From Paramecium pentaurelia (taxonomy: Eukaryota > Ciliophora > Oligohymenophorea > Peniculida > Parameciidae): DNA of 64,000 nt. Both the position numbers and the translations under genes were made by a program. Positions 1 through 12,573 of this stretch are shown one piece after another; positions within the stretch are counted from its first letter, which is position 1; each line of letters starts with the position of its first letter. The stretch is taken from contig CAJJDO010000136.1 in NCBI GenBank assembly GCA_905183005.1, positions 90,582-154,581 of the forward strand, written 5' to 3'. Below the pieces are notes generated by a model, which was not told the DNA's origin, made no database searches, and was given only the letters and a program-made list of their open reading frames with translations.

Positions 1-1490
1 ATTATCTATAAGAGAAATCAATTTAACAAATATCTTCAATTTCTAATTATATTTGATCATATATTATGCCATCCAAATTGATAATAGATATAATTTATTG
101 ATTTTCATTAAGTTAGCAATTAATTATATAGATTTATTAGTTCACTTAAATTAAATTTTTACATGATTGATAGGGCAATGTTATATTACAAAAATGAGGA
201 GTAATAACTAATTATGAATTCAACAGATAGTCTTTAATTATATATAAACAATATAAACTTGAATTATCCATTACCATAATCATGTTATCTTCTTCATTTA
301 TTACATGTTAAAAATAAAATAATTTCATTTACTCTGTAATATTAATGAAGACCTAATTTTCTATTTTTTCTTCATGAATTAATTCAATTTGAAATTGGCT
401 TTCATTTGAGTCAAGCAGATTTTATTCAAATGGAACAAAATACCTTTAGTTATTTGTAAATTTAGTTTCTCCTTATACAAAATACTCTGTTTATTGATAA
501 GTTATAGAAATTAGTTAGAGGATATTGAAAGGAAAAGCACTAAAAAAATATAAAAAATTCATAAACAATGATTAATATTATTAAATTATTTATAATTTTT
601 ATTAAAAATACCTTAGATTTTATGAGAGATATCATTTATAATTGAAATCAATATCTATTTTGAGTAATTTATTATTATACAAGATTATAGAGAGTATTTA
701 ATAATTTTTAACGAATAGAAAAAATGATTGAGTTTATCAAATTATAAAATAAGAAATATCAAATTTTTATTGATAACAAGAATGAATTTTAGTAATCTAA
801 TTATTTATTTACTACAGGTTTCAAAAATGTAAATCAAACTAGAAAAACAATGGAATATAGAAAGAGAGTATCACACATAATTACAAAACCATAATGAAAC
901 TTGTATTTCTATTAAGAACATGCTATATTTTTTATTTAAAAGATTTATTCAAAGAAATTTGAGTGAGTCTAAGTAATTAAAATAATATAATATAATCAAT
1001 GAAGACTTTTGTGAATATAAAATGAAATTTGCTCTGAATAACTTTTCAACAAATTATAATCAATAAAAATAAAGAAAAATAATAGTTCTCACTATAGGAA
1101 TTGTTAGAATATTTTAGGAATAATTTTGAAAAAAATAAAATATGTGTATTTAATTTTAAGGCTTTATCATTATTGAAGTATAAGAATAATCCAAAACCAT
1201 AAGATAAATAGATATTAATTAATGAACAAGTTATAAATCAATTATAGAAATTCTTTTATTAAGAAGTGAAAGAATGTACTGGAAGATTATATTAAGAAGT
1301 AAAAATGATAAATGAGACTGAGAAATTGGATAAATTAAGTAATGAATGCAAAACCATAAGATATATGGAAGGATTGGAGAAGTAATTCAAATAATTGTCT
1401 GGATGCAAACAAGACATTAAATTACATTGTAGAATGGTATTTTAAAAAGTTAAATTGAGTAATTGATTATGAAAATTATTGGAATGATAC
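1..1490 (+). pseudogene. Unresolved, possibly degenerate coding stretch
   Basis: No complete gene can be drawn. With the ciliate code, protein-like segments appear in successive frames: about 385-530 (reads FEIGFHLSQADFIQMEQNTF), 728-1131 (contains EKQWNIEREYHTQLQNHNET) and 1129-1470 (contains EKLDKLSNECKTIRYMEGLE). They are Gln/Lys/Asn-rich and could be helical or coiled coil. The shift between the second and third segments near 1090-1130 could only be joined by a 13-nt intron, shorter than any other intron in this window, so a frameshift or sequence error is likelier. Bases 1-380 show nothing I recognise. It may be the 3' end of a gene running in from the left or a decaying gene. No family is assigned. 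Confidence 0.3.
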
Positions 1491-1516
1491 TATTATATAT
1501 TATTTAAATAATTAAT

Positions 1517-2844
1517 ATGCAACAAAGTGACTCATAATAGCCACAAACAACGCAAACAATAGATGAACAACCAAAACCGAAGGATACACGTTATAAGACG
1601 AGTGTAAGGTCTTTGCCTAACTTGTAAGGATGTCACGAAGACAAAAGGAGTAGAGTTTGAAGAGTTCGATTTGAAATAAGAATTAATGTAAGGTCTAGCA
1701 GCAGCAAATTATGAGAAGCCATCTCCTATTTAAGAAGAGTCAATTCCATTTGCATTGGCAGGATCTAATATTATAGCAAGAGCTAAAAATGGCACAGGCA
1801 AAACAGGAGCCTATATAATTCCAATTCTAGAAATGATGGAGAAAGAAGGTCAGATCTAGAGTCTGATCTTAGTACCTACAAGAGAATTAGCTCTATAAGT
1901 TTCTAGTTTAGTAAAGGAGATTGGTAAGTATATGAAGGTTGAATGTATGGTTTCAACAGGAGGTACTGATTTTAAAGAGGATATCTATAGATTGAAACAG
2001 GTAGAGAGTTAAATGATTGTAGGTAGTTCATGTATTGGTTGGAACACCTGGAAGAATATTAGATTTGGCATAAAGGAAATTAGCTGATTTGTCTAAATTA
2101 AAACATTTTGTTTTAGATGAAGCTGATAAATTACTTTCAGTTGATTTTTAACCACTTATTGTTAAAATACTTTAATTTGCACCTCCAGAAGTATAAATTA
2201 TGATGTTTTCTGCAACATTTCCTGTTGATGTTAAAGGTTTTATTAATGAACATGTTCCATAAATACAAGAAATTAATCTTATGGAAGAATTAACATTAAA
2301 GGGTGTAACATAATATTATTTATTTATTGATGAGAAATAAAAAGTCAATTGTTTAAATTTCATATTTAGCAAACTTGAAATAAATTAAGCAATTATATTT
2401 TGCAATTCAGCAAGAAGAGTAGAATTATTGACTCAAAAAATTACTGAATTTGGGTATTCATGTTTGTATGCATTTTGTATCATTCTATTAGCTACATTCA
2501 TGCAAAAATGAATTAGAAGGATAGAAATAAAGTATTCCATAGTTTTAGAAAAGCTGTAGGTAGATGTCTTGTCTCTACAGACCTCTTTACTAGAGGAATT
2601 GATATTTAATCTGTCAATGTTGTCATAAATTTCGATTTCCCAAGAACTGCTGAAACATATTTACATCGTATAGGCAGATCAGGAAGGTAATTTAATAATT
2701 AATATAATAATTAGATTTGGTCATTTAGGTTTGGCTGTTAACTTTATAACTGAAACAGATAAAGATACTTTGGTGTAAATTGAATAAGAGCTAGACACTG
2801 ATATTAAACCATTTCCAAAAGAAGTTGATAAGAGTATATATTGA
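1517..2844 (+). CDS. DHH1: DEAD-box RNA helicase, Dhh1/DDX6/Me31B type
   Basis: ATP-dependent RNA helicase of cytoplasmic mRNP granules (P-bodies); in other eukaryotes the family couples decapping and translational repression. Five exons are joined by four introns at 1604-1628 (25 nt), 2001-2022 (22), 2466-2491 (26) and 2687-2714 (28), giving 408 aa, close to the family core length. Motifs in order: Q motif PSPIQEESIP, motif I AKNGTGKT, Ia PTRELALQ, Ib VGTPGR, II DEAD, III SATF, then RRVELL, FYIHAKM, V STDLFTRGID and VI HRIGRSGR. The blocks MEELTLKGVTQYY and GYSCFYIHAKM are specific to the DDX6 branch rather than eIF4A. The start is the first ATG, ahead of a short Gln-rich leader. It stops at TGA soon after EVDKSIY, so it lacks the long C-terminal tail of yeast Dhh1. 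Introns were placed by restoring the helicase motifs. Confidence 0.93.
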
Positions 2845-3558
2845 TAAATTAATAACAAAAATTAATACCCTCAGCCTATTCTACTATTTGTTAATTTATA
2901 TTAACAAATTTTAATCATTAATATTAAATATTATAATAATTATCAACGAACTATATATTTGAAGTAAATACTACTTCATAATTATACAAATGTAAAAAAG
3001 ATGTATTAAATTCAAATCACATTTTCATATTAAAATAAATTCTCTTCTTTTTATATATAAAAAATTATAAGCAAATATCTTTTTCAGTCTAATATGAAAA
3101 TAAGGATTTAAATAAAAAAAAATAATATGGAAATATAGACTCTTTTGTATTTGGCATAGATTTCTATTTTCTAATTACTATATATTCATTATTCAAAAAT
3201 ACCAATACATTTCTTTTTATAATTGATTTTCCAGTTTTTTCTGGGGATCATTTTCTTCTTTTAAACTTATAAAAAATCTTTAACAGAAAAGTCTAAATAA
3301 GATATATATATATATAATCTAAACTAAAAATATAATTTAAGAAAGGCCTTCAAAATTCATATAGGATTTAAAATTTTAAATAGTATTGAGCTAATCGTTA
3401 GGCTACTTTAAATTAATTTTTCTAATACGTTTATTCACTCATCTAACAATTCAATTTGTTAGAGAATATAAAAAGAGTATTAAACTAAGAAAAAGTGAAT
3501 TAAAATACTTATTTATAGCTTATGGTTTGAATATTATATAATAAATGAGAGAATATTA
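2845..3558. other. Intergenic, convergent 3' ends
   Basis: About 700 bases between the helicase stop and the stop of the minus-strand Myb-like gene. Very AT-rich, with short (TA)n near 3302-3315. I see no protein-like frame, RNA gene or repeat in it. Confidence 0.5.
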
Positions 3559-4150
3559 TCAATTGAAATGGGAATAGACTCTTTGAACAAGTGATGACAA
3601 TATGTTTGTAACTTCAGGAAAAAAGTTCATCTCTTAAATTACTTAATTTATGTCTTCGCTATTCTCTTGATCATCTTCTTTTCTATAGTTAAGATGAATA
3701 TAATCACTAAAAAAAATAATATAAATTATTCATTTACCTTCCTAATATTTAATCCCATCTAAATCGAAGGTATTTGTAATATCTATTTTTTATTGCATTC
3801 TAATTTCTATCATTAAAGTATCTAGAAACAAGTGAGAATCTAGGGCCATGTTCAAGTACAAGTGATAAAATCTTTTGATCTTCTTCAAAATTGAATGATG
3901 TTGTATTATTCAATTCTGAATTTTTATTGTTTCTTCTTCTTCTTTTATAATGGAAATCAACTCTCTTCTTCTTCTTGATCTTTTTTGCTTTATGACTTTA
4001 AGGAATATGATTTTAATCAACTATTTAAGTTAATGAAGGATTCTCTTAATTTGAGAAAATCAATTAAGATGAATATTCTTCAAAATGACTTAAATCGTTT
4101 TCCATCTATAAGAAATTGATGAAATTTTGTTATGCTGCACAATCTGACAT
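3559..4150 (-). CDS. Myb/SANT-like DNA-binding protein
   Basis: A 186-aa protein encoded by two exons with a 31-nt intron at 3707-3737 (GTAAATG...TTTAG on the minus strand). Residues about 50-75 are strongly basic (KAKKIKKKKR and YKRRRR), a likely nuclear localisation signal. Residues about 86-138 read as a single Myb/SANT-type helix-turn-helix: an acidic start (EEDQKIL), a middle helix around HGPRFSLVSRYF, and a recognition-helix pattern DRNQNAIKNRYYKYLR typical of Myb proteins. The tail is acidic with no recognised domain. An in-frame ATG lies 15 codons inside the chosen start (4105), and either could be used. Function is inferred as DNA or chromatin binding; the target is unknown. Confidence 0.75.
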
Positions 4151-5492
4151 TAAATTTAATATGAAATTTAGCTTTTTACTGCTTTACGATTATATATAAA
4201 TGGAATTTTATAATATCTTTTGAATTTATACATATTAATACAGTCTTAAATAATATTTATTCAATATTAATTAATTGTTCAGTTAGTAAAGTGAATTATT
4301 ACTACATATTACTAAAGACATAGTAAATTAAATTAATCCATATATGAATAATAAAAAGACTTTTACAAGATAAATTTCTAGAACAAAAACTTTTTAAAAT
4401 GACTTTAAATATACTACTATTTATTTGTACTTATTCTTTCAAATTATAGATTTTGTAAATAAACACATAATGAGCTCTAGAATTAAATTTAAATAAAAAG
4501 CATTCACCTCAATTATAATCAATATGATATTGAAACTAAAATCTCTTTTTTCTTTAGGTCTATTATGAAAATTAAAAATGTTATTCATTTACTGTTATTA
4601 TTTCATTTTATTGATAAATATTTGGTTTACAAGATATATAATCAATAAGAAGAATTGAAAGATTTATTATATTATAAATATTATTGAATAAAGAACAAAT
4701 TTATACTTAATTATAATATTTATTTAAGTATTAATTCTTAAGAAAGAAGACTTCTTTTGTTGTGAAAATAATTATAGAAAAAGAAATACAAATGAAAATA
4801 TAACATAATTAATTACATATGTTAATATTTAAATAATTATATATTTCTCATTTTAAGATTAAGGTATAAATTTTATTCATTAAAATTTAGAATAACAAAA
4901 TTGAAATCTATTAGATAATTCAAATTTTATTAATAAAAATAATTATGAAGAATATAACAAATAGAGTCTAAGTAGTCTAAATTAACTACTTCTATCATTC
5001 TTAAATCTAATTAAAGATATCCCTATTCTTTTTTTCTATATTAAATATATATTATAATTCTGATTTTATTTTAAAATTTCTGACAAATATTTCGAATTGT
5101 ATGTTAACATCTATATTTTATGACATAGTTGTTTTAATTACTGTCAATTTGTTTAGCCACACACAATTTGTATTTTTATATAAAATATTCTGCTATTAAA
5201 ATTAAGCTTTAATGAGAGTAACTTTCTTAATCCACACTGAGAGGACTATTTACAAGGGAATTATCTATAATTATCATATAGTATAAAATTATTCTAATTT
5301 CTTTTTATTTTATAAGATGATAATTTGATAATAATATTGGTATATATTAAATGATAAGATATTTGAAATACATCTAATAATAAATTTAAGTAAATAAAGA
5401 ATTTAGACATACATGAATAGAGTATTTTGATTCTATAGATAATCTAATTTGAGAATATAATTTATAATAGCAATAATCTCAATATTAAAACT
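4151..5492. other. Long divergent intergenic region
   Basis: About 1.3 kb between the 5' end of the minus-strand Myb-like gene and the 5' end of the plus-strand stomatin gene, so it should hold both promoters. It is the longest non-coding stretch of the left half. It is extremely AT-rich, and I found no protein-like frame, RNA gene or clear repeat. Confidence 0.5.
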
Positions 5493-6452
5493 ATGTATTA
5501 ACAAAACTAAGTTATGTATCAATAACATCCTAATTAACAAATTCCAGTATAACAACATCGGGATTACAATGTTCCTCCTCCTGGTATTATGATGGTTGAT
5601 TGAATTCTAAGGTTATAAAGCTCCGAGGTATCCTAGAGAAGAGTTGCCTGAAAATTAAGAGCAGAATTTAGATTTAGGTGGGTCATATTAGAGTTATCTT
5701 TATAATTGTGGAGAATGTTGTGGTAATTGTAAAGCAGTTTGCCCATGTAATCCATTTGTTGAATATCCATATGTTCAAGTTGAATAGAGCTTTGTTGGAG
5801 TGTATTTACGTTTTGGAAAGTATATAAAGACAGGTATAAACATAATAATAATATAGTTTAACCTGGATTGATATACATAAATCCTTGTACTGATACAATT
5901 TAGAAAGTAGATTGTAAAGTTTAGATGATCGATTGTCCAAGATAATAAGTTATGACAAAGGATAATATTTTAGTTAGCATTGATGCAACAGTTTATTATA
6001 GAATAGTTATACCTAGAAGATCAATCTTTTATATCAATGATCTGCATTAAGCAGTAACTTAATTAACATTGGCTACAATAAAAAGTATTGCAGGATCCCA
6101 TACATTGCAAGATTTATTGGAGAAGAGAGCAGAGGTATAATAATAAATAGAAGGGTTTGTGGATGAACATGTTTGGGAATGGGGAATAGATATTGAAAAT
6201 ATGTTAATTAAGGATATTCAATTGAATGCTGATTTATAGAATACTTTATCAATGGCAGCGAAAGAATAAAGAGCTGCTTAAGCTAAAGTTATTTCAGCTT
6301 AAGGAGATGTATAATCAGCCAAATTGATGAGATAAGCAGCCGAATTATTGGATTCTAAAGCAGCTATGCAAATTAGATATTTAGATACAATAACAACCTT
6401 AGGATAACAAGGATCAACTAAAGTAGTGTTGCTTCCTACAGATTCTAAATGA
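5493..6452 (+). CDS. Stomatin-like SPFH/Band 7 membrane protein
   Basis: A 302-aa member of the stomatin/podocin/MEC-2 branch of the SPFH (prohibitin-homology) family, which forms oligomeric scaffolds in membranes. Three exons are joined by introns at 5584-5611 (28 nt) and 5834-5856 (23 nt). The N-terminus is Gln/Pro-rich and followed by a Cys cluster (NCGECCGNCKAVCPCNP) that could be palmitoylated in place of the usual hydrophobic hairpin. The SPFH core starts at SFVGVYLRFGKY and includes PGLIYINPCTDTIQKVD, DNILVSIDATVYYRIV, an LTLATIKSIAGSHTLQDLL block and the coiled-coil helix MAAKEQRAAQAKVISAQGD typical of stomatins. It ends soon after TKVVLLPTDSK at TGA. The Cys-rich leader is distinctive. 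It could equally be called a podocin-like protein. Confidence 0.9.
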
Positions 6453-6744
6453 TTAATTTATATATATTGTATAAGAATATAAAATATTATTCCATAAAAT
6501 TATGGTCAAAGAAAAACAAGTGCTTGAATGACGAAATATGTAAATAATAGAAGTGTCTTGAAAATTATAGAGATCAATTAAGGTGGCAATAAGTTTAATG
6601 TTAGAAGAGATGTAGTCTATTAATACGCAGAATATAGAGAATCTTGAGTAAAAATAATTATTATGGATTATGGAGGTGATGAAAGTGTAGAAAATTAGAT
6701 TTCAAATAGATGATATGAAATTGGATTTATCAATATTAAAATTA
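6453..6744. other. Short intergenic region upstream of the antigen gene
   Basis: About 290 bases hold the stomatin 3' end and the antigen promoter. One ORF starting at 6449 (75 codons, CLNDEICKQQKCLENY, spaced Cys residues) overlaps the stomatin stop and is considered doubtful. The antigen frame stays open upstream to about 6680, with an in-frame ATG at 6715. Confidence 0.35.
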
Positions 6745-9700
6745 ATGAATTCATACATCTTATTCACTATTCTTATAGGCTTAGGTGCATCTTAAATTGT
6801 AGTGACATCACAAAACATCTGTGGTTGTACACAATTAACAAATCAAAATGATTGTGGCATATTACCAGGCTGTATATGGGTAGCAGCTAGCAACTAATGC
6901 TAATAAAATAATTGCTCAACACTAACACAATCTTAATGCTTAAAAGCTTCTTATTATTGTCAATGGAATCCAAATACAAATCCTCCATCATGTTCGGCAT
7001 TTACATCATGTGCTAGCTTAACAGCTACAAACAATTAATAATGTATCTAATAGAATGTTAGATGTCTTGGATATGGTGTATTACCTAATTCAACCTCCAG
7101 TCAATGTTTGTATTATAGTGAAATCAGTTCAAATTGTAGTGAGTATCAATAAAATAATTGCTCGTATAATTTTGGTAAAGATGGACCATGTTATTGGACT
7201 AAAGATAATATATGTTAAGTAATTAATCAATGCTCACAAGCTCAACAATAAAATTAATGTGAATAACTTAATTATTTCAAATCTGATTCTCCTTAAGGAA
7301 TTGTATGTTAATGGAATGGTACTACATGTTCACCTATAACAAATTGTAATCAATTTACAACTGAAGACACATGCAAACACTATTTTTCAAATTTGAATTC
7401 AATAACTTTGAATGTATGTGCATGGTCTTTAGGTTAATGTGTTAATGTAAATAACATTAATTAATTGAATTCATAAAATTGTATAACTAATACAGGTTTA
7501 TTGTTTAGATGGTATGGATTATAATAAAATCCTGCAATAGGATTTTGTGGTCCATGTAAATAATTGTCTATTACAACATCATAAATATCAATTATAACAA
7601 AAGCTAGATGCATATGTTCTGATTATGTCTTACAAACTGATTGTAATTCATAGAATAGTTTATGTCAATGGAATACATTAACTGGAACTTGCTCTTAAAG
7701 TACATGTGATTAAATTAAAAATCAAAGTATTTGCACTCAAGTTTCAAATTGTTTCTGGAGTTTTAAAACTAATGTATGTTAAAATTTGAATAGTTGCAAT
7801 GATCTCATATATAATTTTAGTGCAGTTGGATGTGCAGCATAAAGTTTATCATGTGCTGGTTATGAAGCAAATAGTTGTATTGCTACATCTACTATTAAAT
7901 CTACATGCAGTAGTTAAAAAACTTAAACAGACTGTTCCTAATTTATTGGTGTTTAAGGTCTTTGTGTGTGGAATGCTACTAATAATTCATGTTCTCTTTT
8001 ATAAGTCTGTAATTAAATATCTGATGCTGCATTTTGTGGAAATTGGAAAAATTAATGTCAATGGAATGCATAATCATCATAATGCTAATAATTGGAATGT
8101 ACAATGTATTAAAATGAATAAACCTGTTCTTATGTGATTAATCAATTTACTGAATACTAATTGTGTAGATGGAATAAAACATTAGGACTTAAAGGAGGTT
8201 GTGAAAATGCTTACTCAGCATTATTATAAACATCATAAACTTGTGTTAGTAATACAGGTAGTACTTTTAGATGGAGTACCAATAATGCATCTGCAGGAAT
8301 GTGTGTTTCATGTGGTACAAATCAATTATCAATTTAAACACCATCTTCATGTTAATGTTCATAATTATACTCAAAAGAAAATTGTCAAAATTCAGGATTT
8401 TGCACTTACAATTCTACAACTAACATTTGTTCACCATCATCTTGTCTTTAATATGATAACTAGATTACTTGTGCTTCATTAAGTACTTGCTATTGGAATG
8501 GCACAAATGGCTGTGTATCATTCACTAATTGTTCTTCATTAACAGCAACTAACTAATTAGAATGTGTCAATATGAATGCTTCATGTAAAGGATTCAGCAA
8601 TGGTACTTGCCAATCTTTTCCTACAACAACTTGTTCTGCTTTATATGCTGCTAATGGTTAGTGTTATAATAATATTGGTACTGATGGAGTTTGTATTTTG
8701 AATACAACAGGCTAAACTAAAACATGTGATGGATTTTCATAATGTACATAAGCAACAAATGAAACCTTATGTTTAAGAAATTAATTTAGTTGTTCATGGA
8801 ACAGTATTACCAAATAATGCTCTTAAGTTAATTGTTCATCATTCAAAACATAATTAAATTGTTAATTCTATTTACCAAATCCACTCTCATCATAAGTTGT
8901 TCCATGTTTATGGAATACAACTACTAGCACATGTGGACCAGCTTCTGATATATTAACATAATTAACTTAAAATAATTGTGCAGCTAGTACTCATAATACT
9001 TATAGTTGGGTGACAGTTTCTGCTACAAATAACAAAGGATATTGTGTCAGATGTTAAGAATAGGTTACATTACCTAAATAATGTGGATGTACATTTTTAA
9101 GCTAATTTGATTGTTCCTAAGCTCTATAATGTTATTGGACAAATGGGTCATGTTAAACAATGAATTGTCCATAAATACTATAATAAACAGTATGTGCTTC
9201 TTAAACTGGTTGTTATTGGTCGAATAATTAATGTCAAGATTTAGTTGGTTCATGTGATACTTTATTAGGTAAATCTTAAGCTGCATGTATGGCACAAAAT
9301 GTATATTGTGTTGGTAGTAATGGTACTACTTGTAGCTAATCCTATAATAAATGTGAAGCAAATACCTTGGATACTTCATGTGTTGCATCTCTTGGAAGTG
9401 ATGGAGCTTGCTATTGGAATAGTACAACTAATACATGTGTGGCTGTCAATAGTTGCAATTAATTACCAGAATCTGCATGTAAATTAAGATCAAAATCTTG
9501 TTATTGGGATATTACATCTTGCTAAACTTTAACATGTAGTACACTTTATTCATAATTTGGTTAATGTACTTTTGTTATGAATTTATCACCTATCAGCTAT
9601 GTTTAATCTTGTAAAATGATCCAAAATGAATGTATTTCAATATCAGATACTCTTGGATTAACTTAAGATTAATGCTTTACCAATTCAAATAGAACTGCAA

Positions 9701-12072
9701 GATGGGTTCCTAAAACTAAAGGAGAGGGAGGAATTTGTTATTCTTGTTCAGCAAACTTGACTCCAATTTATTCAGCTCAAACATGTTAATGTTATTAATA
9801 CATGACTTAAAATGAATGTCACAGTGTTCCAAACTAATCTTGTGTTTGGGCAAACTCAAAATGTACCGAAAAAACATGTGCCAACATTTTTACTAATTTA
9901 GCATGTGCCTAAACTATGGGATGTGGATGGAATTCTACAACTAATGTTTGTGAAAATTTCACTTCATGTAATTCAATCACTGTTACAGGATTAGCCATTC
10001 AAAACTGTCTTAGTTATTCTATTTAATGTAAAGGTTACAATGGAACAAATTGCACTTAATATCCTAATTATACTTGTGGTTCATTAACAACTTCACCTAC
10101 TTGTAGTGGTAATTTAGGAACTGATGGTGCTTGTTTATGGGTTACTGTTGGTGAAACATCTTCATGTGTTGCAATAACATAATGCAATTAAATAAATAAT
10201 CAATAAATATGTAGTTACTATTCTAATGTTTGTATATATTTAAATAAGGCCTGTCAATAACTTACCTGTGCTAGTTTCACAAGTCCAGCATCATGCAGAT
10301 ATGTTGTTACTTCCTTTACAACAGGAGATATCTAATAATGTCAATGGTCAACAAGTTCAAATTCTTGTATCGATTTGATAACATCTTCATAATTAAATTC
10401 AATTAATTGTTCAATTAATACAGGATTCACTTATAGATGGGTTCCTACAAAAAATGGAAATGGAGATGGTTATTGTACTAAATGTGTTATAAACTCTCTA
10501 TATGTTCCTGGATAATGTGCTTGCAACTAGTTAATTTACTAGAATGATTGTTAAGCAAATCTTTAATGTTCATGGTCTACTGCCTAAAGTACACCAAGTT
10601 GTTATAATAAACCATGCAGTTAAATTTTTTAATAAGCAGCTTGCAGTTCCAATCCAAGATGTTCATGGTCAGCATCCTAATCATTATGTTAACCATTTTC
10701 ATCATGTTCTGATCTAGCTGGTGTCAATGCTGGAGAATGTGCCAGTTATTCAATTTATTGTGCAGCTTTATCAACATCATTTTTAACACTTCAATAGAAA
10801 TATATTTGCTCACCAACAGCAAGTGAATAATGTTCAGTTGCCACTCCAACATCAGGAAAAACAGATCCATCTGAATGTGAAAACAAATATGTTTCTTATG
10901 GTATTTGTTAATATAACACAACTACTTCATAATGCTAAAAAATTACAATGTGTTCAGAGATTACCTCTTAAATGTAATGTCAACGATTAGTTCATTCTTG
11001 CTATTGGTAATTACCAACTGGAGAAGCAACCACAGGTTCTTGTGTAGCTACAAAATGCACATACATTACAAATAAATTAGAATGTACTTATGTTTTGAGC
11101 TCATTGGCAACACCATCTGCTACTAGTGTAACTTAATGTACTTGGTAACCATCTAACGGTTGTTAACCAGCTGCAAATATCTTAACTACTCTCTCATCTA
11201 GTTAGTGTTACTCCAATACTTTGATGATGTCAAGATGGACTTCTACTTCAGGAGATACTGGTTATTGTGCCTCATGCACCTAATATAGTCTAACTACAAC
11301 CCTTAAATCTGTATGTTCATGCTCAGATTTATCCTCATATGAATGTGCTTATGCTTCCCCTTAATGTTCATACAATTAAACTAGCACTAAATGTGTTACA
11401 TAAACCTGCACATCTATTACATCTAAGTATTCATGTGCTGCAAATCCTAATTGTATCTATGTTGGAACTTGCCAACAATACACAAAATCCCCATCCTCTA
11501 CTACTTATGGATGTGTAAATATCACAACTGCCACATCTTCTTTTGATTGCACTGCAGCTTCAGTCAATTGTCCTCAATTTACTCCAAATACTGCTGCAGG
11601 AAAACCTGGCACATGTGGTGTAGTAGAATAATGTAGTAAATTAAATAGTACTACATGCAGTACTGCTGCTCCTTATTGCGTTTACAACAATAATTCATGT
11701 TAAACTATTAATAATTGCAAATAGATAACTGACATTGCAATTTGTAGTTTATAAACAAACAGATGCCAATGGAGTGTTGTCTTGAATTCATGTATCACAA
11801 AATCATGTAATTCATATACCATTTAATCTGATTGCACTTATGTCTATACATCTTATTCACCTGGAGATGTCGCTCTTTGTTACTGGGATTCCAGCAATAA
11901 TGATTGCCGAAGTGCTTCCTTATCATTAGCAGAGACCTTTAATTAGACTAACACCACATAATGTTATGTAAACACAGGTCATGTATATCACTTGGACGGA
12001 AATGACTGTACAAGGTGCTTCTAAAACATTTTGAGCATTCTTCTAATAACAGTGCTCCTCATATTAATTTGA
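6745..12072 (+). CDS. GPI-anchored surface (immobilization) antigen
   Basis: A single uninterrupted 1775-codon frame in which TAA and TAG occur many times as Gln. The product is an extracellular, very Cys/Thr/Ser/Asn-rich protein of the Paramecium surface-antigen family, which coats cell and cilia and is expressed in a mutually exclusive way. The start at 6745 gives a signal peptide (MNSYILFTILIGLG); an in-frame ATG at 6715 would add ten residues. The body consists of PSA-type units with regularly spaced Cys and the recurrent Cys-x-Trp-(N/S) motif. A larger module recurs at about 7492, 8254, 8990, 9691, 10421, 11222 and 11973, each marked by an R/S-W or equivalent segment followed by a G-x-C-x-x-C pair, with a period of about 235-265 residues. 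The C-terminus (NILSILLITVLLILI) is a GPI-attachment signal. There are no introns, usual for this family. It is somewhat shorter than the largest known antigens. Confidence 0.96.
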
Positions 12073-12573
12073 GAGTATTATCATTTACAAATATAAATAA
12101 ACATTTTATTTCTTATCATTTATTTACTCTCTCTATAAAAATTTAAATTTACATAAGAATAATTATTTATCTTATTAATTAATTAATATTTTTATGTATT
12201 TATAGAGAACAAATCAAATTTATTTTACATTTTTTTAATAATTTTTAAAATATTAAGACTTAAAACCTGAATAAATATTAGTTAAATATTTCAATTATTT
12301 AACAATAAGATTTTCATATCCCATCAACAAGTTTTTGTCATAAATAGTAATAAATTGTTAATTAATTTAATTACATAATACATAATTAAAATCGAAAAGC
12401 AAAATCCATGTGTAATAAATAATCCTACACATACTTAAGAAAACCAAGTATTTTATAAAAATCATTACAATTGTTGTAATTGAATTAAAATAATACTAGA
12501 AAATAAAAAATTTATCAAATGTTTATAATAATTAATAATAAAGATTTATGTTATAAAATATATGAATTGGCTT
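12073..12573. other. Convergent intergenic region
   Basis: About 500 AT-rich bases between the antigen stop and the stop of the minus-strand coiled-coil gene. It must contain both transcript ends. No protein-like frame or RNA gene is visible. Confidence 0.5.

Noticed and set aside
2466..2493. A possible unexcised 26-bp IES bounded by TA dinucleotides in the helicase gene
   Set aside because: The same bases form a GTATGC...TTAG intron of 26 nt whose removal restores GYSCFYIHAKM exactly, and the gene has three other such introns.
7799..8482. Two standard-code ORFs (7799-8137 and 8201-8482, plus)
   Set aside because: They lie in other frames inside the continuous Cys-rich antigen frame and are shadows of it.
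9074..10921. Standard-code ORFs at 9074-9295 (-), 9299-9487 (+) and 10724-10921 (-)
   Set aside because: All overlap the antigen gene out of frame or on the opposite strand, with no family signal.
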